Below, piece by piece: positions 34,382 to 42,625 of a stretch of DNA of 64,000 bases; the first letter of the stretch is position 1; every line of letters starts with the position of its first letter. Origin of the DNA: Pseudomonas helleri. Lineage in GTDB: Bacteria; Pseudomonadota; Gammaproteobacteria; Pseudomonadales; Pseudomonadaceae. Position numbers and translations under genes: made by a program. The stretch is from NCBI RefSeq assembly GCF_001043025.1, contig NZ_JYLD01000015.1, positions 62,001 to 126,000 on the forward strand, in the 5' to 3' direction. The notes beneath the pieces were generated by a model. It had not been told where the DNA came from and did no database searches. It worked only from the letters and a program-made list of their open reading frames with translations.

Positions 34382-35719
34382 ATGACTCTGCGTAAAATCG
34401 CAGGGCTCGGAGCCCTGTTGTCCGCTGTATTGCCTGGCCTGGCCATGGCGGCGGATGAAGTGGCTGCTCCAGTCCTCAACTCCGGCGATACCGCCTGGAT
34501 GCTGACTGCAACCGCTTTGGTGCTGTTTATGACCATTCCCGGCCTGGCGCTGTTTTACGGCGGCATGGTGCGCTCCAAAAACCTTCTTTCTGTTCTGATG
34601 CAGTGCTTCGCCATTACCGGTCTGATCAGCATCCTGTGGGTCATCTACGGCTACAGCATCACGTTCGACGCTACGGGCATGGAAGCAGGCGTCACTAACT
34701 TCAACTCGTTTATCGGCGGCTTCGGCAAGGTGTTCCTCGCGGGCATCACCCCCGAGAGCATCACAGGTCCTGCGGCGTTGTTCCCGGAAGCAGTGTTCGT
34801 CACCTTCCAGATGACCTTTGCCATCATCACCCCGGCCCTGATAGTCGGTGCGTTCGCAGAGCGCATGAAGTTCTCGGCCATGCTGATTTTCATGGGCGTG
34901 TGGTTCACCCTGGTGTATGCGCCAATCGCCCACATGGTCTGGGGCGGCCCGGGCAGCTTGCTGGGTGACTGGGGCGTGCTGGACTTCGCGGGCGGCACCG
35001 TGGTGCACATCAACGCCGGTATTGCAGGCCTGGTTGCGTGCATCGTGCTCGGCAAGCGTAAAGGCTACCCAACCACGCCAATGGCACCGCATAACCTGGG
35101 TTACACCCTGGTCGGCGCGGCCATGCTGTGGATCGGCTGGTTCGGCTTCAACGCAGGCTCGGCAGCGGCCGCCAACGGCACCGCCGGTATGGCAATGCTG
35201 GTGACCCAAATCGCCACCGCCACTGCCGCACTGGGCTGGATGTTCGCCGAGTGGATTACCCACGGCAAGCCAAGCGCACTGGGCATCGCCTCGGGCGTGG
35301 TGGCCGGTCTGGTTGCAATCACCCCGGCTGCAGGCACCGTCGGCCCAATGGGCTCGATCGTGATCGGTCTGGCGGCAGGCGTGATCTGCTTCTTCTGCGC
35401 CACCAGCCTCAAGCGCAAGCTGGGCTATGACGACTCGCTGGATGCATTCGGCGTACACGGTATCGGCGGTATCGTCGGCGCCATCCTCACCGGCGTGTTT
35501 GCAGCGCCAGCACTGGGTGGCTTCGGCACCGTGACAGACATCGGCACCCAAGTGTGGGTGCAGTTCAAAGGCGTCGCCTTCACTGTGGTCTACACCGCGG
35601 TGGTGACGTACGTCATCCTCAAAGTGCTGGATGCCGTGATGGGCCTGCGGGTTAACGAAGAAGAAGAGGCTGTTGGCCTCGACCTGGCACAACACAACGA
35701 GCGTGGTTACAACCTGTAA
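34382..35719 (+). CDS. amtB: ammonium transporter AmtB
   Basis: A 445-residue ammonium channel with a cleavable signal peptide (about residues 1-22, ending AMAAD) and eleven transmembrane helices. The twin-histidine pore lining is present in YAPIAHMVWG (about residue 186) and DAFGVHGIGGIVG (about 360), with the aromatic gate and the FYGGMVRSKN signature (about 59-68). GlnK encoded upstream plugs it when nitrogen is ample. A strong terminator follows at 35731. Confidence 0.95.
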   Translation: MTLRKIAGLGALLSAVLPGLAMAADEVAAPVLNSGDTAWMLTATALVLFMTIPGLALFYGGMVRSKNLLSVLMQCFAITGLISILWVIYGYSITFDATGMEAGVTNFNSFIGGFGKVFLAGITPESITGPAALFPEAVFVTFQMTFAIITPALIVGAFAERMKFSAMLIFMGVWFTLVYAPIAHMVWGGPGSLLGDWGVLDFAGGTVVHINAGIAGLVACIVLGKRKGYPTTPMAPHNLGYTLVGAAMLWIGWFGFNAGSAAAANGTAGMAMLVTQIATATAALGWMFAEWITHGKPSALGIASGVVAGLVAITPAAGTVGPMGSIVIGLAAGVICFFCATSLKRKLGYDDSLDAFGVHGIGGIVGAILTGVFAAPALGGFGTVTDIGTQVWVQFKGVAFTVVYTAVVTYVILKVLDAVMGLRVNEEEEAVGLDLAQHNERGYNL

Positions 35720-35730
35720 TCCGCCCTTTA

Positions 35731-35760
35731 AAAAAATACCCGGCTTGCCGGGTATTTTTT
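35731..35760 (+). terminator. intrinsic terminator after amtB
   Basis: AAAAAATACCCGGC and GCCGGGTATTTTTT form a 14-pair stem with a TT loop. The A-run and T-run make it usable in both directions. Confidence 0.9.
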
Positions 35761-35958
35761 TACCTGAAATCTGGCGCTATTCGCTGCGATGAAATGATTT
35801 TTCTGATCACTTTAGGCTCAGATCAGTTCTACGCTTGTTTGTAGGAAGAAGGCTTACGTGACAACTCGACTATTAGCCGCTTTGCTTTTTTATTCAGCAC
35901 GCTAGAATGCGCGCCAAGGGGCGAAAAACAGCCCCTGGCAGGACGAAGGCGAGGATAA

Positions 35959-36147
35959 GCACCCGACGCTTTCAAGGCCCGCAGCTTGGGCTACGGGCAA
36001 CGTGTTTACCTGAACGAGCAGCGCGAGATCGCGAAACTCGATAAGTTCTCGTCACCTTTAAGGATGAAGAGGCTTGAGCCTCGGTTTGCCCAAGGCTACT
36101 TTTTCACCAGCGGCAGTCGACACTGGGTGCAGCTGGTCTATAACTAA
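35959..36147 (+). pseudogene. possible carboxy-terminal gene remnant upstream of sutA
   Basis: A frame of 62 sense codons is open from just after a TAA at 35956 to TAA at 36147, with coding-like composition and no start except an internal ATG at 36064. It reads GYGQRVYLNEQREIAKLDKF and ends GSRHWVQLVYN, like the end of a small secreted protein. I recognise no family. It may be the tail of a decayed gene or chance; the rest of the 457-base gap between amtB and sutA has only a terminator and AT-rich sequence at 35850-35900 that could carry a promoter. Confidence 0.3.
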
Positions 36148-36176
36148 TCTGCTTTACGCAAGTCATGGGGTAGAAC

Positions 36177-36503
36177 ATGAGCGACGATGATCTGGAAAAT
36201 GATGACCTCGAAGTAGGTGACGATGACGAGACCGAAGACGGTCTGGAAGCGGCAGCCGAAGACGTTGCAGACGACGACGGTGGCGATGATGCGCCGGCCC
36301 CTGCGGCCAAAGGCAAATCCAAGGCTGCGGTGTCGGTTGACGACCTGCCCAGCATTGAAGCCAAAAACAAAGAGCGTGATGCTCTGGCTCGCGCCATGGA
36401 AGAGTTCCTCTCCCGTGGTGGCAAAGTGCAGGAAGTCGAGGCGAACGTGGTGGCAGATCCACCCAAAAAGCCTGACAACAAGTACGGCAGCCGCCCTATC
36501 TAA
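36177..36503 (+). CDS. sutA: RNA polymerase-binding regulator SutA
   Basis: A 108-residue, highly acidic protein. The amino-terminal half (residues about 1-45) is a low-complexity Asp/Glu region (MSDDDLENDDLEVGDDDETE), then a short helix (IEAKNKERDALARAMEEFLS, about 62-80), then the conserved tail VVADPPKKPDNKYGSRPI. This matches SutA of P. aeruginosa, which binds RNA polymerase and raises expression of housekeeping genes during slow growth. It follows glnK-amtB as in PAO1. A terminator follows at 36525. Confidence 0.9.
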   Translation: MSDDDLENDDLEVGDDDETEDGLEAAAEDVADDDGGDDAPAPAAKGKSKAAVSVDDLPSIEAKNKERDALARAMEEFLSRGGKVQEVEANVVADPPKKPDNKYGSRPI

Positions 36504-36524
36504 GGTCAGCTCCCTTGCTTGAAG

Positions 36525-36554
36525 AAAAAACCCGCCGTCGCTGCGGTTTTTTTT
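36525..36554 (+). terminator. intrinsic terminator after sutA
   Basis: AAAACCCGC and GCGGTTTT (one bulge) pair around CGTCGCT-type loop and are followed by eight or more T residues. Confidence 0.75.
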
Positions 36555-36585
36555 GTGGGTAACACAAGCTGCGATTGTTTGATCC

Positions 36586-36685
36586 GTAGTCGCTGACGAG
36601 GGACGAGGCTGCGATGCGGGCCGCAGGACCGCCGATTGGGGTCGCTGCGCAACCCATCGCAGCCTCGTACCTCGGCAGCGACTAC
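36586..36685 (-). repeat. MITE-like 100-bp element, copy 2
   Basis: Perfect ends GTAGTCGCTG and CAGCGACTAC; the centre is in the opposite orientation to copy 1 (GCGGGCCGCAGGACCGCC then GGTCGCTGCGCAACCC). Its edge overlaps the stop codon of the neighbouring HAD gene. Confidence 0.9.
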
Positions 36686-37386
36686 AGAGACTGCGTACGC
36701 ATCGTTTTAAGTACCGCTGGCAGTTCGCTCAAGCAGCCCACTTCGGCATCCGGGGCTTTGTCGCCGTCCCAGTGTTTGCCGCCAGGGTTGAACCAGATGG
36801 CGCGCAAGCCCGCCTGCTGGGCGCCGGCAATGTCATCACCGGGGTGATCGCCCACGTGCACGGTCGCCGCTGGCGAAATATCCCCGCCGAGGCGCAGTGC
36901 CTCGTGAAACAACCGGGCGTCCGGTTTGGCAATGCCAATGTCTTCGGCGCACAGCACAAACTTGAAGTGATGCCCCAGCCCGATGCGGCGCACGTCAGCA
37001 TTGCCATTGGTCACGACGCCCAATGCGTAATCCGGGGCCAGGGCCTTCAGCGTGTGCTCAGCATGTTCAAAGAGAACAAGCTTGTGACGCGCCTCAATGA
37101 ACACCTCAAACGCATCATCTGCCATCGCGGCAGCCTGCGCATAACCCGCGCTATCCAAGGCGTGGAACAACACCCGCCGACGCAATGCGCTGATGCGATG
37201 CTTGAGTTGCGGCTCGTCGACCAAAACTCGCTGGCGCAACGCCTGATACCCCGCAACATCCAGCGCGCCCAATTTTGGTGCGTTTTCGGCCAGCCAGGTT
37301 TGCAGCACGGTTTCGGCACTGGCAATCACCGGCGCGGTGTCCCACAGGGTGTCGTCAAGGTCGAAGGTAATCAGCTCAATGGTCAT
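36682..37386 (-). CDS. HAD family hydrolase
   Basis: A 234-residue haloacid-dehalogenase-type phosphatase. Motif I is FDLDDTLWDT (residues 8-17), motif II VVTNGNAD, motif III lysine in GIAKPDARLF (about 153) and motif IV HVGDHPGDDIAGA (about 176-188). The helical cap lies between residues 20 and 95. The substrate could be a flavin or other sugar-phosphate-like metabolite. The start overlaps the xerC stop by four bases (ATGA). The TAG stop at 36682-36684 lies inside the MITE-like element, so the last residues (RTQSL) differ from what homologues would have. Confidence 0.88.
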   Translation of the reverse strand: MTIELITFDLDDTLWDTAPVIASAETVLQTWLAENAPKLGALDVAGYQALRQRVLVDEPQLKHRISALRRRVLFHALDSAGYAQAAAMADDAFEVFIEARHKLVLFEHAEHTLKALAPDYALGVVTNGNADVRRIGLGHHFKFVLCAEDIGIAKPDARLFHEALRLGGDISPAATVHVGDHPGDDIAGAQQAGLRAIWFNPGGKHWDGDKAPDAEVGCLSELPAVLKTMRTQSL

Positions 37387-38279
37387 TCACTGCCCTTACT
37401 GCGTTTGGCCCGTGGGTGGGCGCTGTCGTAAACCGATGCCAGGTGCTGGAAATCCAGATGGGTATAGATCTGCGTGGTTTTAATGTCCGCATGCCCGAGC
37501 AATTCCTGCACCGCACGTAAATCCTGAGACGATTCCAGCAAATGGCTGGCAAATGAATGGCGCAGCATGTGCGGGTGCAGGTTCTGCCCCAGCTCGCGCT
37601 CGCCAGCGGCTTTAACCCGCAGCTGGATGGCCCGCGGGCCAAGCCGGGTGCCACGCTGGCTGACGAACACCGCATCGTCTTGCGGGTTGGCCAGGCCGCG
37701 CAAAGGCAGCCAAGCCTGCAACGCTTCCCGGGCCTTTTTGCCCACTGGCAGCACGCGCGTCTTGCTGCCCTTACCGAGCACCTCCACCAGGCCGTCCGCC
37801 AGGTCGAGCTGGTCCAGGTTAAGCCCGGTCAGTTCCGACAAACGCAGCCCGGAGGAATAAAACAGCTCAAGAATGGCTTGGTCACGCAACGCCAGAAAAT
37901 CATCTTCGACAGCACCTTCGAGCAGTTGCAGGGCCCGGTCAGTGTCGAGGGTTTTCGGCAGGCGGCGCTCGCCCTTGGGCGGCGACAGGCCGTTGGCCGG
38001 GTCGTGATCACACAGCCCTTCGCGGTTGAGGTAGTGATACAGCCCGCGCACCGCCGACAGCAGCCGCGAGATGCTGCGCGAAGACTGGCCCTGCTGATGC
38101 TGACGCGCCACCAGTTGGCGCAAGCGCTGGATATCCAGGGCAGGCCAATCGGGGATGGATTCTTTAACGCAAAAGGCCAGAACCTTGTTCAGGTCGCGGC
38201 GATAGGCTTCCAGCGTGTGGGGAGACACTTGGCGCTCACTGCGCAGGTGCGTGCAGTAAGCGTCCAGTTGGTGTTCCAC
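37383..38279 (-). CDS. xerC: site-specific tyrosine recombinase XerC
   Basis: A 298-residue recombinase that, with XerD, resolves chromosome dimers at dif. The amino-terminal SAM-like domain covers residues 1 to about 90. The catalytic set is intact: Arg in SGLRLSELTG (about 145), Lys in GKGSKTR (about 170), His-x-x-Arg in HMLRHSFASH (about 238-247), His/Trp in LLGHADI and the nucleophile Tyr in TTQIYTH (about 273). GTG start at 38279. This is the housekeeping copy (also called Sss in pseudomonads), in the dapF-DUF484-xerC-HAD cluster, not a mobile-element integrase. Confidence 0.93.
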   Translation of the reverse strand: MEHQLDAYCTHLRSERQVSPHTLEAYRRDLNKVLAFCVKESIPDWPALDIQRLRQLVARQHQQGQSSRSISRLLSAVRGLYHYLNREGLCDHDPANGLSPPKGERRLPKTLDTDRALQLLEGAVEDDFLALRDQAILELFYSSGLRLSELTGLNLDQLDLADGLVEVLGKGSKTRVLPVGKKAREALQAWLPLRGLANPQDDAVFVSQRGTRLGPRAIQLRVKAAGERELGQNLHPHMLRHSFASHLLESSQDLRAVQELLGHADIKTTQIYTHLDFQHLASVYDSAHPRAKRSKGSE

Positions 38280-38281
38280 CG

Positions 38282-38998
38282 CTAGCGGACCGAGCGCAGG
38301 GCGCTGGTGAAGCGCGGCAAAACTCGCCCAAGCACTTCGGCGATATGCCCCAGAAACAGCATGCCCACCGAGCTTTTATAGTGCTGCGGGTCGCGGCTGC
38401 CCACGGCCAATACGCCATGCAGGCCCAGATGATTGAGCGCAACCACCGCCGTCGAACCGATTTGCTTGCGCTGTTCTTCGCCGAACAAGAAGTCCAGCTC
38501 ATGCTCACGCAGGCTACCGCTGACCGCTTTACCCTCGGCCAGCAAACCACCCAGGGCACGTTGTGCATCGGCGCTGTTGACCCAGCGACCGACCGGCATC
38601 GGGTTGTCGCCAAACAGTACCAGGCTGACAAACGGCACCTGGAAATCCTGGCGCAAGCTGTCTTCGACGGCTATCACCAGCTCTTCAAGGCTGGTGGCGT
38701 CCATCAGGGCGAGGTTGAGGCGACGGGTTTTTTCGAACAAACGATCGTTGTCGCGGGCCACGTCCATCAGTTGCGATAAACGATGGCGCATCTCGATGTT
38801 GCGACCGCGCAACAGCTCCAACTGGCGTTCAACCAGCGAAATGGTGTCGCCGCGCTGGTGCGGGATCCGCAACGCCAGCAGCAACTCGTCGCGCTGATTG
38901 AAGAAGTCCGGATGAGCCTCCAGGTAGGCCGCAACCGTCGCAGCCTCCAGAGCGTCAGCAGGCAGTTCAAGGTCGGAAGGCTGTGGCTGGTCGGTCAT
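38282..38998 (-). CDS. DUF484 family protein
   Basis: A 238-residue cytosolic protein. Residues about 20-45 hold the DUF484 start VAAYLEAHPDFFNQRDELL, then a coiled coil (VERQLELLRGRNIEMRHRL), then a GAF-like domain (about 95-225, NPMPVGRWVNSADAQRALGG region). The family is always found between dapF and xerC in many gammaproteobacteria, and its role is unknown, possibly a signal-sensing partner. The ATG at 38998 is favoured; its stop is two bases before xerC. Confidence 0.88.
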   Translation of the reverse strand: MTDQPQPSDLELPADALEAATVAAYLEAHPDFFNQRDELLLALRIPHQRGDTISLVERQLELLRGRNIEMRHRLSQLMDVARDNDRLFEKTRRLNLALMDATSLEELVIAVEDSLRQDFQVPFVSLVLFGDNPMPVGRWVNSADAQRALGGLLAEGKAVSGSLREHELDFLFGEEQRKQIGSTAVVALNHLGLHGVLAVGSRDPQHYKSSVGMLFLGHIAEVLGRVLPRFTSALRSVR

Positions 38999-39011
38999 CA
39001 GATGCGCTCGC

Positions 39012-39842
39012 TCATAAACGGACTTGTCCTTCGTACACACGCATCGCCGGGCCGGTCATGATCACGGACTGGCCTGGGCCACCCCATTCAATGGACAAGC
39101 GACCTCCGGGCAAATCGAGGGTCACCGGTGAGTCCATCCAGCCCTGGCTGATTGCCGCCACCGCAGCCGCACAGGCGCCGGTACCGCAGGCCTGGGTTTC
39201 CCCGGCACCACGCTCCCACACCCGCAGTTGCCCGCGTTGACGATCAATCACGTGCAAAAAGCCCACGTTAACCCGCGCCGGAAAGCGCGGATGGTGTTCA
39301 ATTTTTGGCCCCAGCTCATGCACCGGCGCGGCGTTGATGTCGTCAACGCGCAACACCGCATGGGGGTTGCCCATCGACACGGCGGCCAACTGCACCGGCT
39401 GCCCGTCGACATCCACTTCATAGCTCAACGCTTGGGCGTCGGCCACAAACGGGATCTCGTGCGGAACCAGGCGCGGCGGGCCCATATCGACGCTGATCTG
39501 CCCATCGCTGCGCACGTTCAGTTCGATAATGCCGCTTTTGGTTTCGACCTTGATCTGACGCTTGGTGGTCAAACGCTTGTCGAGCACAAAACGGGCGAAA
39601 CAGCGGGCACCGTTGCCGCACTGTTCAACTTCAGAACCGTCGGAGTTGAAGATCCGGTAACGGAAATCCACCTCCGGGTTGCTCGGTGCCTCAACGATCA
39701 ATAATTGATCAAAGCCGACACCCGTGTGCCGGTCACCCCATTGTTTGGCGTGCTTGGGCAGAATGTGCGCGTGCTGGCTGACCAGGTCAAGAACCATGAA
39801 GTCATTGCCCAGGCCGTGCATTTTGGTAAAACGCAGCAACAT
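39012..39842 (-). CDS. dapF: diaminopimelate epimerase
   Basis: A 276-residue PLP-independent epimerase that turns LL- into meso-diaminopimelate for lysine and peptidoglycan. The two catalytic cysteines lie in EQCGNGARC (Cys about 75) and ETQACGTGAC (Cys about 219). The start at 39842 is the conserved MLLRFTKMHGLGNDFMV; a longer frame overlaps lysA and is not used. It sits four bases after the lysA stop, so the two lysine-pathway genes are coupled. Confidence 0.95.
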   Translation of the reverse strand: MLLRFTKMHGLGNDFMVLDLVSQHAHILPKHAKQWGDRHTGVGFDQLLIVEAPSNPEVDFRYRIFNSDGSEVEQCGNGARCFARFVLDKRLTTKRQIKVETKSGIIELNVRSDGQISVDMGPPRLVPHEIPFVADAQALSYEVDVDGQPVQLAAVSMGNPHAVLRVDDINAAPVHELGPKIEHHPRFPARVNVGFLHVIDRQRGQLRVWERGAGETQACGTGACAAAVAAISQGWMDSPVTLDLPGGRLSIEWGGPGQSVIMTGPAMRVYEGQVRL

Positions 39843-39846
39843 GGGC

Positions 39847-41094
39847 TCACTCCGGCAGAAGGCTTTCGCCGGCATACAGCTCAGCAACGGTCTCGCGACG
39901 GCGCACTTCAAACGCTTGGTCGCCATCCACCAGAATTTCGGCGGCGCGGCCACGGGTGTTGTAGTTCGAGCTCATGACAAACCCGTAGGCACCTGCCGAA
40001 TGCACGGCCAGCAAATCACCTTCGGCCAGCGCCAACTGGCGGTCTTTGGCCAGGAAGTCACCGGTTTCGCAGATCGGGCCAACGATGTCGTAAGGGCGGG
40101 CTTCGGTGTCACGCGGGCGTACCGCGGTCACGTCCATCCAGGCCTGGTACAACGCCGGACGAATCAGGTCGTTCATGGCCGCGTCGACAATGGCGAAGTC
40201 TTTGTGCTCGGTGTGCTTGAGGTACTCGACCTGGGTCAGCAGTACGCCCGCATTGGCCACAATGAAACGGCCCGGCTCGAACACCAGCGCCAGATCACGG
40301 CCTTCAATACGCGAACGCACAGCTTTGATGTAGTCAGCAGCCAAGGGCGGCTCTTCATCGCGATAACGCACGCCCAAGCCACCACCAAGGTCGATGTGGC
40401 GCAGGTAAATGCCGCAATCGCCCAGACGGTCGATCAGCCCCAGCAGGCGATCAAGCGCATCGATAAACGGTTCGAGGGTGGTCAGTTGCGAGCCGATATG
40501 GCAATCGACGCCCACCACTTCGAGGTTAGGCAGTTGCGCGGCGCGGATGTACACGTCTTCGGCGTCGGCGATGGCGATGCCGAACTTGTTTTCTTTGAGG
40601 CCGGTGGAGATGTACGGGTGCGTGCCTGCGTCTACGTCCGGGTTGACCCGCAGCGAGATCGGCGCACGAACGCCCAGCTCGGCAGCCACCACTTGCAGGC
40701 GCTCCAGCTCGTCAGTGGACTCGACGTTAAAGCAGTGCACGCCAACTTCCAGAGCACGGCGCATGTCGTCGCGGGTCTTGCCGACGCCCGAAAACACGAT
40801 TTTGTCTGCCGAGCCGCCAGCGGCCAGCACACGCTCCAGTTCACCGCGCGACACAATGTCAAAACCAGCGCCCAAACGCGCCAGGACATTGAGTACACCC
40901 AGGTTGGAGTTGGCCTTGACTGCAAAGCACACCAGATGCGGCATGCCTTCCAGGGCATGGGCATACGCGTTGTATTGCGCCTCGATGTGCGCCCGGGAAT
41001 AGACATAGGTCGGGGTGCCGAAGCGTTCGGCGATGGCCGTCAGCGCAACACCTTCGGCGAACAGCTCGCCGTCCCGGTAATTAAAAGCGTCCAT
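39847..41094 (-). CDS. lysA: diaminopimelate decarboxylase
   Basis: A 415-residue fold-type III PLP decarboxylase that makes L-lysine from meso-diaminopimelate. The PLP lysine is in CFAVKANSNLGVL (about residue 60), the phosphate-binding glycine loop in LGGGLGVRY (about 233), and the dimer-site Cys in VGPICETGDF (about 341). It is the second gene of the lppL-lysA-dapF cluster, nine bases after the lppL stop, and is followed by dapF. Confidence 0.95.
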   Translation of the reverse strand: MDAFNYRDGELFAEGVALTAIAERFGTPTYVYSRAHIEAQYNAYAHALEGMPHLVCFAVKANSNLGVLNVLARLGAGFDIVSRGELERVLAAGGSADKIVFSGVGKTRDDMRRALEVGVHCFNVESTDELERLQVVAAELGVRAPISLRVNPDVDAGTHPYISTGLKENKFGIAIADAEDVYIRAAQLPNLEVVGVDCHIGSQLTTLEPFIDALDRLLGLIDRLGDCGIYLRHIDLGGGLGVRYRDEEPPLAADYIKAVRSRIEGRDLALVFEPGRFIVANAGVLLTQVEYLKHTEHKDFAIVDAAMNDLIRPALYQAWMDVTAVRPRDTEARPYDIVGPICETGDFLAKDRQLALAEGDLLAVHSAGAYGFVMSSNYNTRGRAAEILVDGDQAFEVRRRETVAELYAGESLLPE

Positions 41095-41103
41095 GGTGTT
41101 CCC

Positions 41104-41259
41104 TTATTGATGCTTGTGCGCTTGAGATTGCGACGATTTGGCTTGGTCATCCGGGTTTTTGCTGTCATCGGGCAGATACAGCGGTCCTTTTTGACCACAG
41201 GCAGAAACAAGGCAAGCAACCGCGACAAGCGCAGCAAACGAAGAGATCAGGCGCTTCAT
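41104..41259 (-). CDS. lppL: small lipoprotein LppL (LptM-like)
   Basis: A 51-residue lipoprotein. The signal peptide MKRLISSFAALVAVACLVSA ends at a lipobox LVSAC with Cys21, followed by the conserved GQKGPLYLP of the LptM/YifL family, then a polar, Lys/Asp-rich tail. LptM in E. coli stabilises the LptD lipopolysaccharide translocon. It heads the lppL-lysA-dapF-DUF484-xerC-HAD gene string. It is divergent from cyaY. Confidence 0.92.
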   Translation of the reverse strand: MKRLISSFAALVAVACLVSACGQKGPLYLPDDSKNPDDQAKSSQSQAHKHQ

Positions 41260-41464
41260 GGCGAAATCCTTTGAAAAGCATTAATTGCGACCGAGTATAC
41301 CGACCACCCACCAGCTTGCCTATGCAGCAGACGGCTCGCGCGGGGGGCACCTGTCCGGATAATCAGGTGTGCTATTGCGGCGGGTTGTCTTAGGGTTTGC
41401 AATCGGTCTGGAGCGCCCGTATCTTGCGAACTCCGAGCATGACTAGACACTACGAGGTTCCACC

Positions 41465-41797
41465 ATGAGTTTGAATGAAGCCCGTTTTCACGATCTGGTC
41501 GATGCAACCCAGCAACAGCTGGAAGACGTTTTTGACGAGAGTGACCTGGACGTAGATCTGGAGAACTCAGCCGGTGTTCTAACGGTTAAGTTTGAAGGTG
41601 GAGCCCAATTGATCTTCAGCCGCCAGGAACCGTTGCGTCAGCTTTGGCTGGCCGCTAAAAGCGGAGGTTTCCACTTTGACTACGATGAAGAAACCTCGCG
41701 CTGGGTCTGCGATACGTCTGAGGAACTGCTCAGCGAAATGGTTCAGCGCCTGACCCTGGAGCACACGGGTGCTGACCTGGATTTTGACGAGATCTGA
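41465..41797 (+). CDS. cyaY: frataxin-like protein CyaY
   Basis: A 110-residue frataxin. The first helix is acidic (EARFHDLVDATQQQLEDVFDESDLDVDLE, ends given in parts), the iron-binding ridge, followed by beta strands with VLTVKFEGG, QLIFSRQEPLRQLWLA, and FDYDEETSRWVC. It supplies or gates iron to the Isc cluster-assembly machinery. ACGAGG precedes the ATG. A DUF1289 gene follows two bases later. Confidence 0.93.
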   Translation: MSLNEARFHDLVDATQQQLEDVFDESDLDVDLENSAGVLTVKFEGGAQLIFSRQEPLRQLWLAAKSGGFHFDYDEETSRWVCDTSEELLSEMVQRLTLEHTGADLDFDEI

Positions 41798-41799
41798 TT

Positions 41800-42006
41800 G
41801 TGACTGCGCCTGCTAAACCCGCAAAACCGCTCTACAGCAACGTCAGCCCGGCCGTGCCGTCCCCATGCATCAGCACGTGCCGGCTGGATGAACACAAGGT
41901 CTGCCTGGGGTGTTTTCGCCACGTTGAAGACATTCGCGAATGGCGCTCGGCAAGTGATGCACGCCGCCGGGTCATTTGCGAGCAGGCCCGCGAGCGCCGA
42001 GGCTGA
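41800..42006 (+). CDS. DUF1289 family protein
   Basis: A 68-residue protein with the DUF1289 pattern: SPCISTCRLDEHKVCLGCFR (four Cys, residues about 22-38) followed by EIREWRSASD-type HVEDIREWRSAS. The cysteines suggest a metal or iron-sulfur site. The GTG start at 41800 follows the cyaY stop by two bases. Co-transcription with frataxin fits an iron-sulfur role but does not prove it. A terminator follows at 42089. Confidence 0.85.
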   Translation: MTAPAKPAKPLYSNVSPAVPSPCISTCRLDEHKVCLGCFRHVEDIREWRSASDARRRVICEQARERRG

Positions 42007-42066
42007 TCGACTCGCTCCTACAGGCAACCTTGTGTATTTATTTTGCTGTGGTAGTGTCCAAGTTCG

Positions 42067-42116
42067 CCTCGTCGACACGAGGTTGGTCAAAACCCCGCCA
42101 TGTCCTGGCGGGGTTT
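42067..42116 (+). terminator. hairpin and intrinsic terminator after the DUF1289 gene
   Basis: First CCTCGT-CGAC-ACGAGG (42067-42082), then the main stem AACCCCGCCA / TGGCGGGGTT with loop TGTCC and a T-rich run (42089-42116). The main stem lies 37 bases before the rnk ATG. Confidence 0.8.
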
Positions 42117-42152
42117 TGCTTTTCCGTGCAGAAAAAAGGAGTCTGCCAGGTC

Positions 42153-42566
42153 ATGAGTACTTCACCCGCCATCACCCTCACACGCCTGGACGTACAACGT
42201 CTGGAGAAGCTGATCGACAGTCTGGATGACACGTTACCCGGTGTTGTTGCGTTGCAGGCCGAGCTGGATCGTGCCGAAAACGTCGTCGGCCACGAAGAAG
42301 TGCCGGCCAACGTCGTGACCATGAACTCACGCGTGCATTGCCGTGAAGAAAGCAGCGGCAAGGATTACCACCTGACGCTGGTCTACCCAAAAGATGCCAA
42401 CGCAGACGAAGGCAAAATTTCGATTCTGGCGCCGGTCGGCAGCGCATTGCTGGGCTTGCAGACGGGCCAGCACATCAACTGGCCGGCACCCGGCGGCAAG
42501 ACCCTCAAACTTGAATTGCTTGAAGTTAAATACCAGCCAGAAGCCGCAGGCGATTTCGAGCTTTAA
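42153..42566 (+). CDS. rnk: nucleoside diphosphate kinase regulator Rnk
   Basis: A 137-residue Rnk protein of the GreA/GreB-like family. The amino-terminal helix region (LTRLDVQRLEKLIDSLDD) is short and non-coiled as in Rnk, followed by the FKBP-like carboxy-terminal domain (about residues 55-130, VVTMNSRVHCREESSGK, then ISILAPVGSALLGLQTGQ). Rnk binds RNA polymerase and affects nucleotide pools and alginate production in P. aeruginosa. AAGGA stands well before the ATG at 42153. It is convergent with truncated cyaA, 59 bases away. Confidence 0.92.
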   Translation: MSTSPAITLTRLDVQRLEKLIDSLDDTLPGVVALQAELDRAENVVGHEEVPANVVTMNSRVHCREESSGKDYHLTLVYPKDANADEGKISILAPVGSALLGLQTGQHINWPAPGGKTLKLELLEVKYQPEAAGDFEL

Positions 42567-42625
42567 ACTGCCCCGATACACCAGATCCGCGGTAGCGCTC
42601 GGTTTTGCAGCGCTGCCCAAACGCC

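Noticed and set aside
37383..38279. Tyrosine recombinase as a sign of a prophage or integrative element
   Set aside because: The sequence and the dapF-DUF484 context identify the housekeeping XerC; no phage or attachment-site genes are near.
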